Shown here: piece after piece, positions 52,781 through 61,127 of the stretch
Numbering within the stretch: position 1 is the stretch's first letter
How the letters are laid out: every line of letters starts with the position of its first letter
Source of the DNA: CAMLOF01 sp041913045
GTDB taxonomy: Bacteria > Pseudomonadota > Gammaproteobacteria > Burkholderiales > Burkholderiaceae_C
Direction of reading: 5' to 3'
Assembly (NCBI GenBank): GCA_041913045.1
Contig: JAYSGB010000005.1
Location: 62,001 to 126,000 of the forward strand
Length of the DNA: 64,000 nucleotides
The notes under the pieces: generated by a model
The model's database searches: none
The model's input: the letters and a program-made list of their open reading frames with translations, nothing else
Told to the model about the DNA's origin: nothing
Translations under genes and position numbers: made by a program

Positions 52781-54918
52781 CAGGTCATCCCGTCCAGGAA
52801 CGGATGGACCACGTCCCCCGGCAACGCCGTTGCGGCCGCGGCACGTAGGGTCGGTAGATCGATCTCCGAGCGCCCAAACCGGTCCACCTCGGCATTGAAG
52901 GCCGTCAGGCGCGAACGCGCAGCGCTATCGATGCGCAACAGGCAGTTCATCCGATGCCGGAGGATTCGCATGATCAGCGGGCGCGAGAACGGACCATGTG
53001 CGAACAGCACGGCATCCCGGATGTAGCCGGGCACTACGGCTTGGTGATCTAGCGTCTGCGCGAGCAAGATAGCGAACCATCCCTTGCCTTCTTGCTCGGC
53101 CATCGTCAAGGTACGGTAGCCACTCTGATGGATAAGGCCCGACCGAAGGTCGGTCGTTGCCTGCGTGATCGTCGCTGGCACCTTGTAGACCTTATTGACG
53201 ATACTTACGAGGGCTTCATGATTGCCCGCTCCTACCAGATCAACCTCGAAGGTATGCGTTGCGTAGAAGCTCCGCACCCAGGCGTTGCCCGCGCCAAATG
53301 CGTCCAAATCGATCTTCCGCTGCGCCCCGGCCGCTTGCGAGCCGAGCGCCTTTCGCTTCCTGGCGGCCAAGCCGTCGCCATCCGCCGGATTTGGAGTGGT
53401 GTCGAAGAAGGTCGTGTCTAGGTCCGTGACGATCGCACACCGCTTGCGAATTCGGTTGTCGTGGAACAGAACTGCCACGTTCTTAAACCCGGTGCTGCGG
53501 ATATTGATGACACTTAGCCCCAACTCGTCCACGCTCAGGCCCAAGACCTGTTTCACGAACGCAGGGATCAGGATTTCTTCCGCGTCCCCTTCTACCAGGA
53601 TCACACTCTTGGCGAATAGCAGGTTGCTCCGCACCGCGTCCAGGTATCGCTGGATACTCGTCACTTGCGTAGGGTCCAGCCCGGTCGCTGGCTGATAGGC
53701 CTCACAGAAAGCGCCCCGCCGCCCCAGGATGTTTACGTTGCGCACATTGCAGACCTCGGAAATGTGCGTGGAGTGCGTCGTGTAGATCACCTGGGCATCG
53801 TTGTAGGCGATGCGATCGAACAGCGTCTTCTGTATATGGGTGTGGATATGTGCTTCGGGCTCTTCGATGAGCAGGAAGTTTGCGATCGCCATCTTCTCGC
53901 GCTGGTATTTGAACTCCAGCAGCTTGAGGGTCAAATAGATCAGATTGGCGCCGCCAAGGCTGAGCTCGTTGATCGTCCCTTCGTACCCGTCATCCGACTC
54001 CCCGACAAAAAGACGCAGCGACTGAAACAGCTGCTCCGCTTCCTCGGGCAGGTCTGATCGAATCGACAATGACGTTGGGGAGTAGGTTTCGCCTGCGGTG
54101 TCCTTGATCGTCTGGCGAATATGCTTGCGCACCGACTGCACGTCATCGAGGCCTTCGATAGCGCCATTGAGATCGCGCACCTTGTCCATGATGGGGACGA
54201 GGGAGGCTGCGTCGATCTCACCGCTCTTGCTTTTGAGCAGGGTGAGCAGCGGATTGGTGCGGTTGTTGTGAAACTCGGCCACGACGTCGCGCAGCGCCTG
54301 GATGAAGGTGAGTGACACCTCCTTGGTGACCGACAGAAACCCGGGCACCTTAGCCCCAAGTTCAGGAAACTCGGTTTCGTCGTTGAAGACACAACGGTCG
54401 AAATCTCCGACGATCTTTTCGTACACCGCAGGATCACTGAAATCAGCGCTGCTTCGGCCGGTGAAGATGGTCTCGTAATCGTTGATCGTGATGCCGTCCC
54501 TGATGGCATTCAACTCCGCAAAGGCAAAGTCATCGAGGGTCGCCAGCTTCATCCGGATCTCCTTCTTGGGCCGGAAGATCAGGTTGTAGGTGGCCTTGGA
54601 AATCGGTCCGGCGTGGATTCCGGCTGTGCCGTGCAGGAACAGTGCCTGGACCGCTTCATCGGGGCTGAGGTCCTCGAACTCCACACTGATGATAATCCAG
54701 TGGCCCTTCCACTGAGCCAGCGCTCGGCTGAAATCGGACTCTTCCAGCCGATTTGCGGCGCGGATCATGTTGTCGTCCAGCAAGAGTCGGATGGCGCGGA
54801 GGATATTGGACTTGCCCGCGCCGTTCTCTCCAATGATGGTGTTGACGCCGCGCTGAAACGTCAAACTGGTGTTCTTGAAGTTTCGGTAATTGACCAGTGT
54901 GAGTTTGGAGATGTGCAT
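52780..54918 (-). CDS. gajA: OLD-family ATPase-TOPRIM endonuclease, Gabija GajA-like
   Basis: 712 residues. ABC-type ATPase: Walker A GENGAGKS (30-37), signature LSLGGANLIYL (319-329), Walker B FLLIEEPEAHIH (348-359) and H-loop TTHSTH (380-385). TOPRIM nuclease: VILVEGDAEEIL with Glu443 and the aspartate pair in IVTDLDTT (499-501). This is the class 2 OLD layout; canonical GajA is about 580 residues, so about 130 extra residues lie at the C-terminus (from about 580), function unknown. Followed at once by the helicase gene. Confidence 0.88.
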   Translation of the reverse strand: MHISKLTLVNYRNFKNTSLTFQRGVNTIIGENGAGKSNILRAIRLLLDDNMIRAANRLEESDFSRALAQWKGHWIIISVEFEDLSPDEAVQALFLHGTAGIHAGPISKATYNLIFRPKKEIRMKLATLDDFAFAELNAIRDGITINDYETIFTGRSSADFSDPAVYEKIVGDFDRCVFNDETEFPELGAKVPGFLSVTKEVSLTFIQALRDVVAEFHNNRTNPLLTLLKSKSGEIDAASLVPIMDKVRDLNGAIEGLDDVQSVRKHIRQTIKDTAGETYSPTSLSIRSDLPEEAEQLFQSLRLFVGESDDGYEGTINELSLGGANLIYLTLKLLEFKYQREKMAIANFLLIEEPEAHIHTHIQKTLFDRIAYNDAQVIYTTHSTHISEVCNVRNVNILGRRGAFCEAYQPATGLDPTQVTSIQRYLDAVRSNLLFAKSVILVEGDAEEILIPAFVKQVLGLSVDELGLSVINIRSTGFKNVAVLFHDNRIRKRCAIVTDLDTTFFDTTPNPADGDGLAARKRKALGSQAAGAQRKIDLDAFGAGNAWVRSFYATHTFEVDLVGAGNHEALVSIVNKVYKVPATITQATTDLRSGLIHQSGYRTLTMAEQEGKGWFAILLAQTLDHQAVVPGYIRDAVLFAHGPFSRPLIMRILRHRMNCLLRIDSAARSRLTAFNAEVDRFGRSEIDLPTLRAAAATALPGDVVHPFLDGMT

Positions 54919-54989
54919 GTCTTTGGCCTTCGTGGTCCCTGGGGCGCCAGTGGCTATTTGTAAGCTATCAGCCTAACCCGCTTCGCGGT

Positions 54990-56105
54990 CTACTTGAACT
55001 TCTCCAGGTAGCGCGAGAAAACCCAGCCCTGAATCTCAACACCTGCGTCCTTGTCAGCCCACACCACAAGGGTGAAGTCCCGCTCGGTCTTCACCACGCG
55101 CACGACGTTGCCGAACTTCAGGCGTGCGAGTTCAGGCGAGTTGGCACGCGGGTTCATGCGGACGCTGACCACCTTGCCCGAGATGAACCGCTGGTCGGCC
55201 AGCAACTCCGGGACGCTCACCGCAGCCTTGGCGGCTTCCTTGACGTTCTTTGTCGCCTCCTGCGGGCTCTGAGCGGGCACAGCCGTCATGTAGGTCATGA
55301 CGGCAACACTTATCGCGGTGCTCACGACCCCAGCGTAGATGTGATTTAAGAGGGTGCGGAAGTGCACCCACAGGAACAGCCGCACGAACGGGTTCGGGTG
55401 GGCTTCCACCGCCTTGGCAATTTGTTCCGTCGCCGCCTGGAAGTCCGCCTGTTCGGATGCCGTCTGGGCGATGTCCTCAACCTGCGCCTCGGCCTCACGT
55501 AGGTCCTCTTCCGACTCGCCCATTTGGCTGAAGTCGATGTCTCGGAATGTGGCGAAGATGTTGTCGAAGGACTTGCGAGCAGCTTCTATGGTGCTCAGCG
55601 CAGGATTCGCCTGCTCTAGCTGGCGCGCGTAGTCGGCGGTAGCCATTCCGCCTAGTGCCTGGCGCTGCATTTGCTCCAGCAGGCGCTCGTACGACGACGT
55701 CTTGGGCATGGCATCCTCGAGCATCTTTGCGGTCAAGCTGCCGCTCAGACCAATGGTCCGCTTGAACGCTTCCGTGTCTGAACTGAACAGGCCGATGGCT
55801 GACGTCTTTGGAAAGTATGCGTCCATCAGCCGCTGTACTTGTTTGGTCGCAGTCTCTTGCTCCATCATCTGGTGGATAAGGCTTGAGTCGCCGATAGACT
55901 TCAGCATGTCGCGCAGTTGCTGGTCGGGCGAGTAGCGCCGAATCTCCACCTCAATGTTCTTGAAGTGGTTGTATCCACTTAGCTGGTTGAGTACTTTCTG
56001 GATGTCCCGGAACGGCCTCATCTGCCGGTCCAAGTCCTCCTGAAGCTTTTGCAGGGCTGTTTTCCGCGGGCGCTCCGGCGGCTCGGCGAGATTTGAGATG
56101 TCCAT
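54990..56105 (-). CDS. Unknown helical protein with one transmembrane helix and a C-terminal SH3-like domain
   Basis: 371 residues from ATG 56105; a GTG at 56141 is an alternative. No family recognised. Residues 1-240 are charged and helical (coiled-coil-like segments near 15-95 and 195-235). One membrane helix spans about 253-275 (LLNHIYAGVVSTAISVAVMTYMTA). The last 60 residues (ISGKVVSVRMNPRAN ... FGNVVRVV ... LVVWADKDAGVEIQGWVFSRYLEKF) have the pattern of bacterial SH3 domains. It lies 71 bp upstream of gajA on the same strand with no terminator visible between them, so it may be a third component or an independent effector. Confidence 0.55.
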   Translation of the reverse strand: MDISNLAEPPERPRKTALQKLQEDLDRQMRPFRDIQKVLNQLSGYNHFKNIEVEIRRYSPDQQLRDMLKSIGDSSLIHQMMEQETATKQVQRLMDAYFPKTSAIGLFSSDTEAFKRTIGLSGSLTAKMLEDAMPKTSSYERLLEQMQRQALGGMATADYARQLEQANPALSTIEAARKSFDNIFATFRDIDFSQMGESEEDLREAEAQVEDIAQTASEQADFQAATEQIAKAVEAHPNPFVRLFLWVHFRTLLNHIYAGVVSTAISVAVMTYMTAVPAQSPQEATKNVKEAAKAAVSVPELLADQRFISGKVVSVRMNPRANSPELARLKFGNVVRVVKTERDFTLVVWADKDAGVEIQGWVFSRYLEKFK

Positions 56106-56424
56106 CCCACCATTCTGCCGAAAACGTGTTTTCCGAGGCACGCCGAATGCGCCTAAAGGACCATAGCACCTACAACCGAACGCCCATTGCTGTTCAAGGG
56201 GAGGAAGACGGCCTTAGGAGCCGTCTGGCAACGACTGGTTTCACCGCTAAACAGGCACAGGGGCCCTCGTCGAGTTTCGTGCCCCTGGCCTTGTCAGCTA
56301 CGCCGTCAACTCAAGACGACATCCTTATCGCACTGTAACGTGTTGGAGTGAGTGCCAAGAACGCTATACCGGACAGCGATGGCCGCATACCGTTTTACAG
56401 GTCGACGCAACGATGATTTCATCA
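56106..56424. other. Gene-free stretch
   Basis: 319 bp between the yfjJ-like gene and the SH3-like gene. Only a short plus-strand frame antisense to the yfjJ-like gene enters it. It should hold the promoter of the SH3-gajAB unit; no clear consensus was seen. Confidence 0.4.
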
Positions 56425-57030
56425 TCAACGTGGAAGCTGGCTTGTCCCAAACAGTCTACAGCGATCTACGTCATTGCCTGAGGCACGCTGAGTTCCTTTG
56501 GCCAAGTACAGCAAGTTCTCTCGAAGCGCTTCACGCTTCCGAATGTCGTGTCGATCAATCTGGCCAGTACCAATACCATGGCCATATCGCTCGTGCTTTG
56601 ACTTGTCAGCGTTGCTGTTCCAGTAAGAGCCTTTTCCTTTTGTGATGACGTTCTCCCAATACTCACCAATTCGCTGTGCAATGTAGATGTCTGCACGATG
56701 TTCGCCTGAGTAGTAGATCAGCAGGTGCATGTGCAGTCCTCCAGATTTGCCTCCTTCTTCGATTTTCCAGACAGTGGCGTCAATTCCTTGCAGGAGTTCG
56801 TTATGTCTGAGGTTCCCGAAGAGCCGCGCTTTGTCACGTCGTATGTCGTCAAGAGTGACAGCCGCCATGTATTCAGGTTTGTATGCCAAGGTGAGGACCA
56901 AAATTAGGTATCTGGAGTGTGCTTGATACATGGCTTCATCGAGTTGTATCACGCGATGCGTGTTCTGAAGTTCTTTGCGAGTGACAGGTTGATTTCTTTT
57001 TGATGAATAGGTTTCGATAAAGTGTGGCAT
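56425..57030 (-). CDS. YagK/YfjJ (inovirus Gp2-like) protein
   Basis: 201 residues from ATG 57030, chosen because GGAGA lies 5 nt upstream. The length equals E. coli YfjJ and YagK (about 208). ILVLTLAYKPEYM, then GGLHMHLLIYY carries a His-hydrophobic-His motif like that of HUH replication proteins, followed by IGEYWENVITKGKGSYWNSN and ENLLYLAKGTQRA; the C-terminal FGTSQ is typical. Related inovirus Gp2 proteins initiate rolling-circle replication; a role in replicating the excised island is inferred. Confidence 0.82.
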   Translation of the reverse strand: MPHFIETYSSKRNQPVTRKELQNTHRVIQLDEAMYQAHSRYLILVLTLAYKPEYMAAVTLDDIRRDKARLFGNLRHNELLQGIDATVWKIEEGGKSGGLHMHLLIYYSGEHRADIYIAQRIGEYWENVITKGKGSYWNSNADKSKHERYGHGIGTGQIDRHDIRKREALRENLLYLAKGTQRASGNDVDRCRLFGTSQLPR

Positions 57031-57911
57031 GAATTTCTCCAGTCGGTTCAGGGTGGGCTGGAGAGAAAGACGGAGTAGATGCATTTATGATGATCGCAGG
57101 TTCGATCAGTCTAGATGATGCTCGGTGATCGGTATCGGTGCATCCTATGACGCATCGAACTTCCTTGGATACTTGTTTTATAGCTACATAAGTAGTTCTA
57201 TAAATATCTTATTCCATAAGAAGCAATGTGAGTCGTCTCTAGAACTTATGCGAATGCTTAATATTTTTTTAATGACTTCGCTGGCATGCTGCATTTTTCT
57301 CTCCATATGATGTACGGAGTTAGGGGAAAATGTACTTCAATTGTCACTCTCTTGAATTTCAGTGGGATGTGGGGTGCGACTAAATCGGTTTGGTTGGTCC
57401 TTTGCACTCGGATCTGTCCGATGGCGACTGGTCCTTGTCTGGTTATGCTAGCGTCACGAATTGGCTGCTGAAGATGCACAGTGCATGCCTATGCTCCACC
57501 GTATAGCTTCTCCCGGCTTTTAAAGTGAACGTACTTGTAGCGTAACGCGTAGAGCGTGAACGAGTAGATGCCTTTAGGTTGCAAGCTTGGTGCGCACTGA
57601 TTGTCATGGTCAAGTTCAGTCGATCGACATGGTGTCGACCAAGCTTGCCGAGGTGTATTACGTCGTTTCGGCATAGGGCCTCCACGGGCATGTCGAATCC
57701 TCTACAGATACCAGTACGCATTGGACCGGCAATGGCTACAGCTTTGCCGTCTTGGCCCCCGCAGGGGGAGGAGATCGCCTCCAAGAGCGAGATCAGTGAT
57801 CTTTAAAAATCATAGACTTAGCTATTTCGGCTACTGATTTTCACTGTGTCGATACGCTAACCGCGAGCGCAGCAGAACGCAAAACCCCATCCCACTTGGG
57901 CAAGTGGTCAA
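57031..57911. other. Gap with no confident gene, partly AT-rich
   Basis: About 880 bp between the two yfjJ-like genes. The part 57130-57320 is AT-rich. Short frames (61 residues on +, 57125-57310; 113 residues on -, 57443-57784) show no recognisable domain. The right copy of the 20-bp repeat is at 57362-57381. Likely decayed sequence or control region. Confidence 0.4.
57362..57381. repeat. Right copy of the 20-bp direct repeat flanking the defence block
   Basis: Same strand and 19/20 identity to 43535-43554. Confidence 0.4.
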
Positions 57912-59018
57912 TTAAGCCCGCCACTGAGGCATACCGAAGAATTTGCCTTTCGGTTGGTTCCTTACACGAACCAACATGTGAAGCAAAGCCATGCACTCGA
58001 TCGACTGCCTGAGTTTCTTGATTTTTCGCGACTCATCAACCTTCACGCGCTCAAATGCTAGGCCTGTGTAGGGAGCCTTGCTGGCCGGATGCAACCGATA
58101 GCGACCGTAGCCTTTTGTTGCTTGCGAGACCCAGTACGCACCAATTTCGTGGGCGTGAATCTGCAAGTATGGGTGGTCCTTACTTGCCGCAATGCTGTTG
58201 AATAGCAAAGTCACGCGAAGCCCATAACCTTCGTGAAGATGAGGCTCAACCGACCATACATATCCTGGCTTGTGAGGAAAAAGTGAAGGCTTTCTTGTGA
58301 AGCCGTTGAATAAGGTTTCACGGCACTTACTCAAGTGGCGTAGGTAATCTTTTTGTTCTTGTTCTGTTGTGGCAGTTAAGTTGAATGGTTCTCTTGTGTG
58401 AAAGAATGTGAAGTGCAGAGTTGATACATCACGGTTCGTTAGTATGTAGTTGTCTAGATAGCTAGATATATTTTCTTGGTTCTCGATGCGGCTATGGCGC
58501 CAGTTGTGGTGTTCAGCACGTAGCGTTTTGTGTGTATGGATTGATCGATGAAAAATGGTGAAGAAGTCGTTCAGTGTTTCTATGTGCTCTTTCGGGTTTT
58601 GATGATACTGATCTAGGTTGACAGAGATTTGGCTAGCTTTATGGTGCAAGTATGTCTCAAAGAAAAGCTCCAGCTGAGGGGCATATGTGAGATGTGGGGA
58701 GTACGCTTTGCGTGCTATGACAATGTCTCGAAAGAACGATGCCAGCCTGTGTGCTTCCGGTGCATGCTCACCAAAGAAGGTCGCGCTATCCAGGCGAGTT
58801 GTCGCGAGCGGTGTTTTGATTAAGGCAGAGATGAAGTTGTCCAAGCGGATAAGGCAATAAATATCGAGTTCGTGTTGAGTGCTAAGCTGCTGTTCAGGGG
58901 GAGGTCTTTCGGTGAGCGTCTGCCTGACGTATTGAGGGAGATCGGGTGGGAGGTCGACGTTTTTCTTTGGCATAGACCAGTACCAGGTTGTGGGTGTGTT
59001 GCTCCCGTGGATCGGCAT
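57912..59018 (-). CDS. Second, diverged YfjJ/Gp2-like protein
   Basis: 368 residues from ATG 59018; ATG 58973 is an alternative and neither has a good ribosome binding site. The C-terminal half follows the YfjJ pattern: STLHFTFFHTREPF, then HLHEGYGLRVTLLFNS where the usual GGLHMHLL is expected, HEIGAYWVSQATKGYGRYRLHP, and a final GKFFGMPQ resembling the FG-x-SQ ending. The HUH-type motif is thus altered to a single histidine pair in HLH. The N-terminal 150 residues have no counterpart. Codons are more AT-rich than in the defence genes. It starts 22 bp after the yfjI-like gene. Confidence 0.6.
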   Translation of the reverse strand: MPIHGSNTPTTWYWSMPKKNVDLPPDLPQYVRQTLTERPPPEQQLSTQHELDIYCLIRLDNFISALIKTPLATTRLDSATFFGEHAPEAHRLASFFRDIVIARKAYSPHLTYAPQLELFFETYLHHKASQISVNLDQYHQNPKEHIETLNDFFTIFHRSIHTHKTLRAEHHNWRHSRIENQENISSYLDNYILTNRDVSTLHFTFFHTREPFNLTATTEQEQKDYLRHLSKCRETLFNGFTRKPSLFPHKPGYVWSVEPHLHEGYGLRVTLLFNSIAASKDHPYLQIHAHEIGAYWVSQATKGYGRYRLHPASKAPYTGLAFERVKVDESRKIKKLRQSIECMALLHMLVRVRNQPKGKFFGMPQWRA

Positions 59019-59040
59019 GACCAACGGGAGTAGCGTTTCT

Positions 59041-60420
59041 TCAGATGTGTCGCAACGGAAGAGGCGGACTGAACGGCAATTCCAGCAAGATGTTGCGCCG
59101 CCCGTTAATAGTGCGGAAGCTGATAGTTGCGCGACGAGATCCGCACAGTACCCGTATGGCTTCCTTCATGCGTGTCTTCGTCCAACCGAGGTTTGGCGCT
59201 GTTGCTACCAAGTCCGATTGGCGCATGGAATGGACCCCCTGGTTTCTCAACTCGTTCTCCAAGGTTTCTGCGTCAAGTTCCGCTTGCGGTACAGGTGGAG
59301 GCAACTGAGGTGGGAAAACGGCATCAAGCCAGCAATGCAATATGAAGTTGGCGATGACGCACGCGCGAGTCATGGTGTCAGCCGTGACTGGTCCGCTGTA
59401 TTCTTCATAGACGTGCATGCAGCCAGCAATACGACGCGTGTTGGATGACAAGCGGATAGCCAACACCTTGGCCTCGTCTGGCCGCATGTAGCCACTGGCC
59501 CGGTTAATAAATCCTGCTGTTGCGTCCTGCAAGACTTGTGTAGCCTCGACCGAAACTTCAAGCACCGGGAGTTGATTGGGATCCAGCATCTCCATGTTAC
59601 GGCGGCCTTGCTCGATCAACTCGGTGATCCGCTTGTCGTATTGCAACAAGGCGGATTCAGGTTGTTGGCCTCCCGCCCCGGCTTCGGAAGAGTCCTTGCT
59701 TTCAATGATCAGAACACGGTAGAGGTAGCCGGAAGCCATCGCTTCGTCCCGGTACTTCTCGCGCCACTGATGAAAATAGAGGGCCTGAGTGTTCACGAGG
59801 ATGGAAAAGGCGATGCTCTCTGGCGTCTTGTTGACGCGACCCTCCGCGATGTCGTCAACACGCGTGAATTCTGGTGGTTCGCCCTCGTACAGGTTGCTCA
59901 AGGTGTCGAAGGAGCGGCTGATGGCAGATTTGAAGAAAGTCCGCCCTTCATCTCGCCGGAGCTGCCCCCAGTTCATCCCTTGACGGATGGGCTTCATGAG
60001 TGCCGAAGGGGTGGTATCGCCAAAGGCCCAACTCCTATCCCAGCCCCGCATCGCGGCCAAAATGGGACGCTTGAAGCGGTCATGTGCCTCGGATTTTCCA
60101 TTTAGAGGCCCACCCAGGAAGGTGATGTTCAGTGACAGGGGCAGGGTTTTTCCGTTGTGCCCGCGGACCTGAAAATTTCCTGCCGCTGCGAACGAAACAA
60201 AGCCAAGCAAATTGGCTAATGCTGCCTCTTCTGTCGCACCTTTGTGGGCTACGAGTTCGCATAGTGTTTGAAACAGATGAGGCGTCAGCGCCGCAACAAC
60301 TTTCTTGGTCTCGGTGGTGCTGTTGACATACGGCCGCGCGAGTGCAGGGACGTTATCGGGTTGCCCGATGAGGCCGCCGTATGCGGGGTATGAGTTGGGG
60401 TGATGTTGAAGGGGATTCAT
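59041..60420 (-). CDS. YfjI-like DUF3987 protein
   Basis: 459 residues from ATG 60420. FLGGPLNGKSE is a Walker A (GxxxxGKS) within the DUF3987 domain, with LLGFVSFAAAGNFQVRG before it and AFGDTTPSALMKPIRQGMNWGQLRRDEGRTFF after; VNTQALYFHQWREKYRDEAMASGYLYRVLII is characteristic. A winged-helix-like tail (LENELRNQGVHSMRQSDLVATAPNLGWTKTRMKEAIRVL) ends the protein. E. coli YfjI sits beside alpA in CP4-57; related proteins are predicted replication ATPases/primases of satellites. The open frame extends 75 nt upstream from a TTG without support. Confidence 0.85.
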   Translation of the reverse strand: MNPLQHHPNSYPAYGGLIGQPDNVPALARPYVNSTTETKKVVAALTPHLFQTLCELVAHKGATEEAALANLLGFVSFAAAGNFQVRGHNGKTLPLSLNITFLGGPLNGKSEAHDRFKRPILAAMRGWDRSWAFGDTTPSALMKPIRQGMNWGQLRRDEGRTFFKSAISRSFDTLSNLYEGEPPEFTRVDDIAEGRVNKTPESIAFSILVNTQALYFHQWREKYRDEAMASGYLYRVLIIESKDSSEAGAGGQQPESALLQYDKRITELIEQGRRNMEMLDPNQLPVLEVSVEATQVLQDATAGFINRASGYMRPDEAKVLAIRLSSNTRRIAGCMHVYEEYSGPVTADTMTRACVIANFILHCWLDAVFPPQLPPPVPQAELDAETLENELRNQGVHSMRQSDLVATAPNLGWTKTRMKEAIRVLCGSRRATISFRTINGRRNILLELPFSPPLPLRHI

Positions 60421-60534
60421 GTGTACTGGCTCTATGGGTACGCCGCACGCATAAGGTTTGCATGGCAGCGCACAGTGAACATGGCTGCCCAACAACCCAG
60501 TGGGGATGTTGGGCGATTTCCGTCAAGTTGCCGC

Positions 60535-60864
60535 TTACGATGCGGCGGGCAGCAGGGACGACGGCTTGGGGCTGCGAGCGTAGGTAGTCGTCAAGATGTC
60601 GCCGTGACGGGCCGCTTCCGCTTTGAGGAGTTCATTGAATTTCGCTGGCGACAGTTCGAGGCCGTGCTCCGCGAGTTTGTCGATCAATGTGCGTTTTGCC
60701 ACTTTGCGATTCAAGGCGTCGCGAACGTGCGGGTACAGTTCGGCGAACTTTGTGGCTTTCACATCGCTTCGGCGCGGCTGCAGCACGTCAAGAGCAGCGG
60801 CAATAGTCGCGATGTCGGCGATGTTTGTTGCCTGAACCACCTGGGCATTTGTTCGATGTGTCAT
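60535..60864 (-). CDS. Small protein between alpA and yfjI, unknown
   Basis: 109 residues, no family recognised. A basic helical segment (NRKVAKRTLIDKLAEHGLELSPAKFNELLKAE, about 53-84) resembles a helix-turn-helix of plasmid repressor or mobilisation proteins. Its ATG overlaps the alpA stop by 4 nt, so both are made together; 114 bp separate it from the yfjI-like start. Confidence 0.7.
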   Translation of the reverse strand: MTHRTNAQVVQATNIADIATIAAALDVLQPRRSDVKATKFAELYPHVRDALNRKVAKRTLIDKLAEHGLELSPAKFNELLKAEAARHGDILTTTYARSPKPSSLLPAAS

Positions 60865-61127
60865 TGCTGTCCCCCCGTTTTCAACCCTGCCATCCAGGAG
60901 TTGATCTCCGAACTCCGCCAGCGTGCGGCAGCGACGGAGACTTTTCGGTTCTGTGGGAAGGTGCCCTTTTTCATCAGGGCGTAGACAGACGCGCGACTCA
61001 AGCCAACGATCTCCAGAACCTCCCCAAGCCTGAGGAGTCGGTCAGGCGGTACCGCGATCTCGGGGGTAATTTGCTCCACCGTACGAGGGGTGGCGATGTC
61101 GATGCTTTTCTTTTGCGCTTGGGGCAT
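60861..61127 (-). CDS. alpA: AlpA-family phage regulatory protein
   Basis: 88 residues from ATG 61127. PDRLLRLGEVLEIVGLSRASVYALMKKGTFPQNRKVSVAAARWRSSEINSWM is the AlpA winged-helix sequence. In CP4-57 AlpA activates intA and drives excision; the same role is inferred. It heads the leftward alpA-hyp-yfjI-yfjJ run, with about 830 bp of gene-free sequence upstream, and lies 28 kb from the integrase gene in the linear map but only about 1-2 kb from it in an excised circle. Confidence 0.92.
   Translation of the reverse strand: MPQAQKKSIDIATPRTVEQITPEIAVPPDRLLRLGEVLEIVGLSRASVYALMKKGTFPQNRKVSVAAARWRSSEINSWMAGLKTGGQQ

Noticed and set aside
43572..56105. BREX or DISARM system
   Set aside because: A methyltransferase next to an ATPase and helicase suggested these, but there is no PglZ/BrxC pair, no PLD (DrmC) or DrmA/DrmB-like gene; Z1 plus PD-(D/E)XK plus DUF262 is a different set.
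57443..57784. 113-residue minus-strand ORF in the gap between yfjJ-like genes
   Set aside because: No ribosome binding site, no domain and competing frames on both strands; not supported as a gene.
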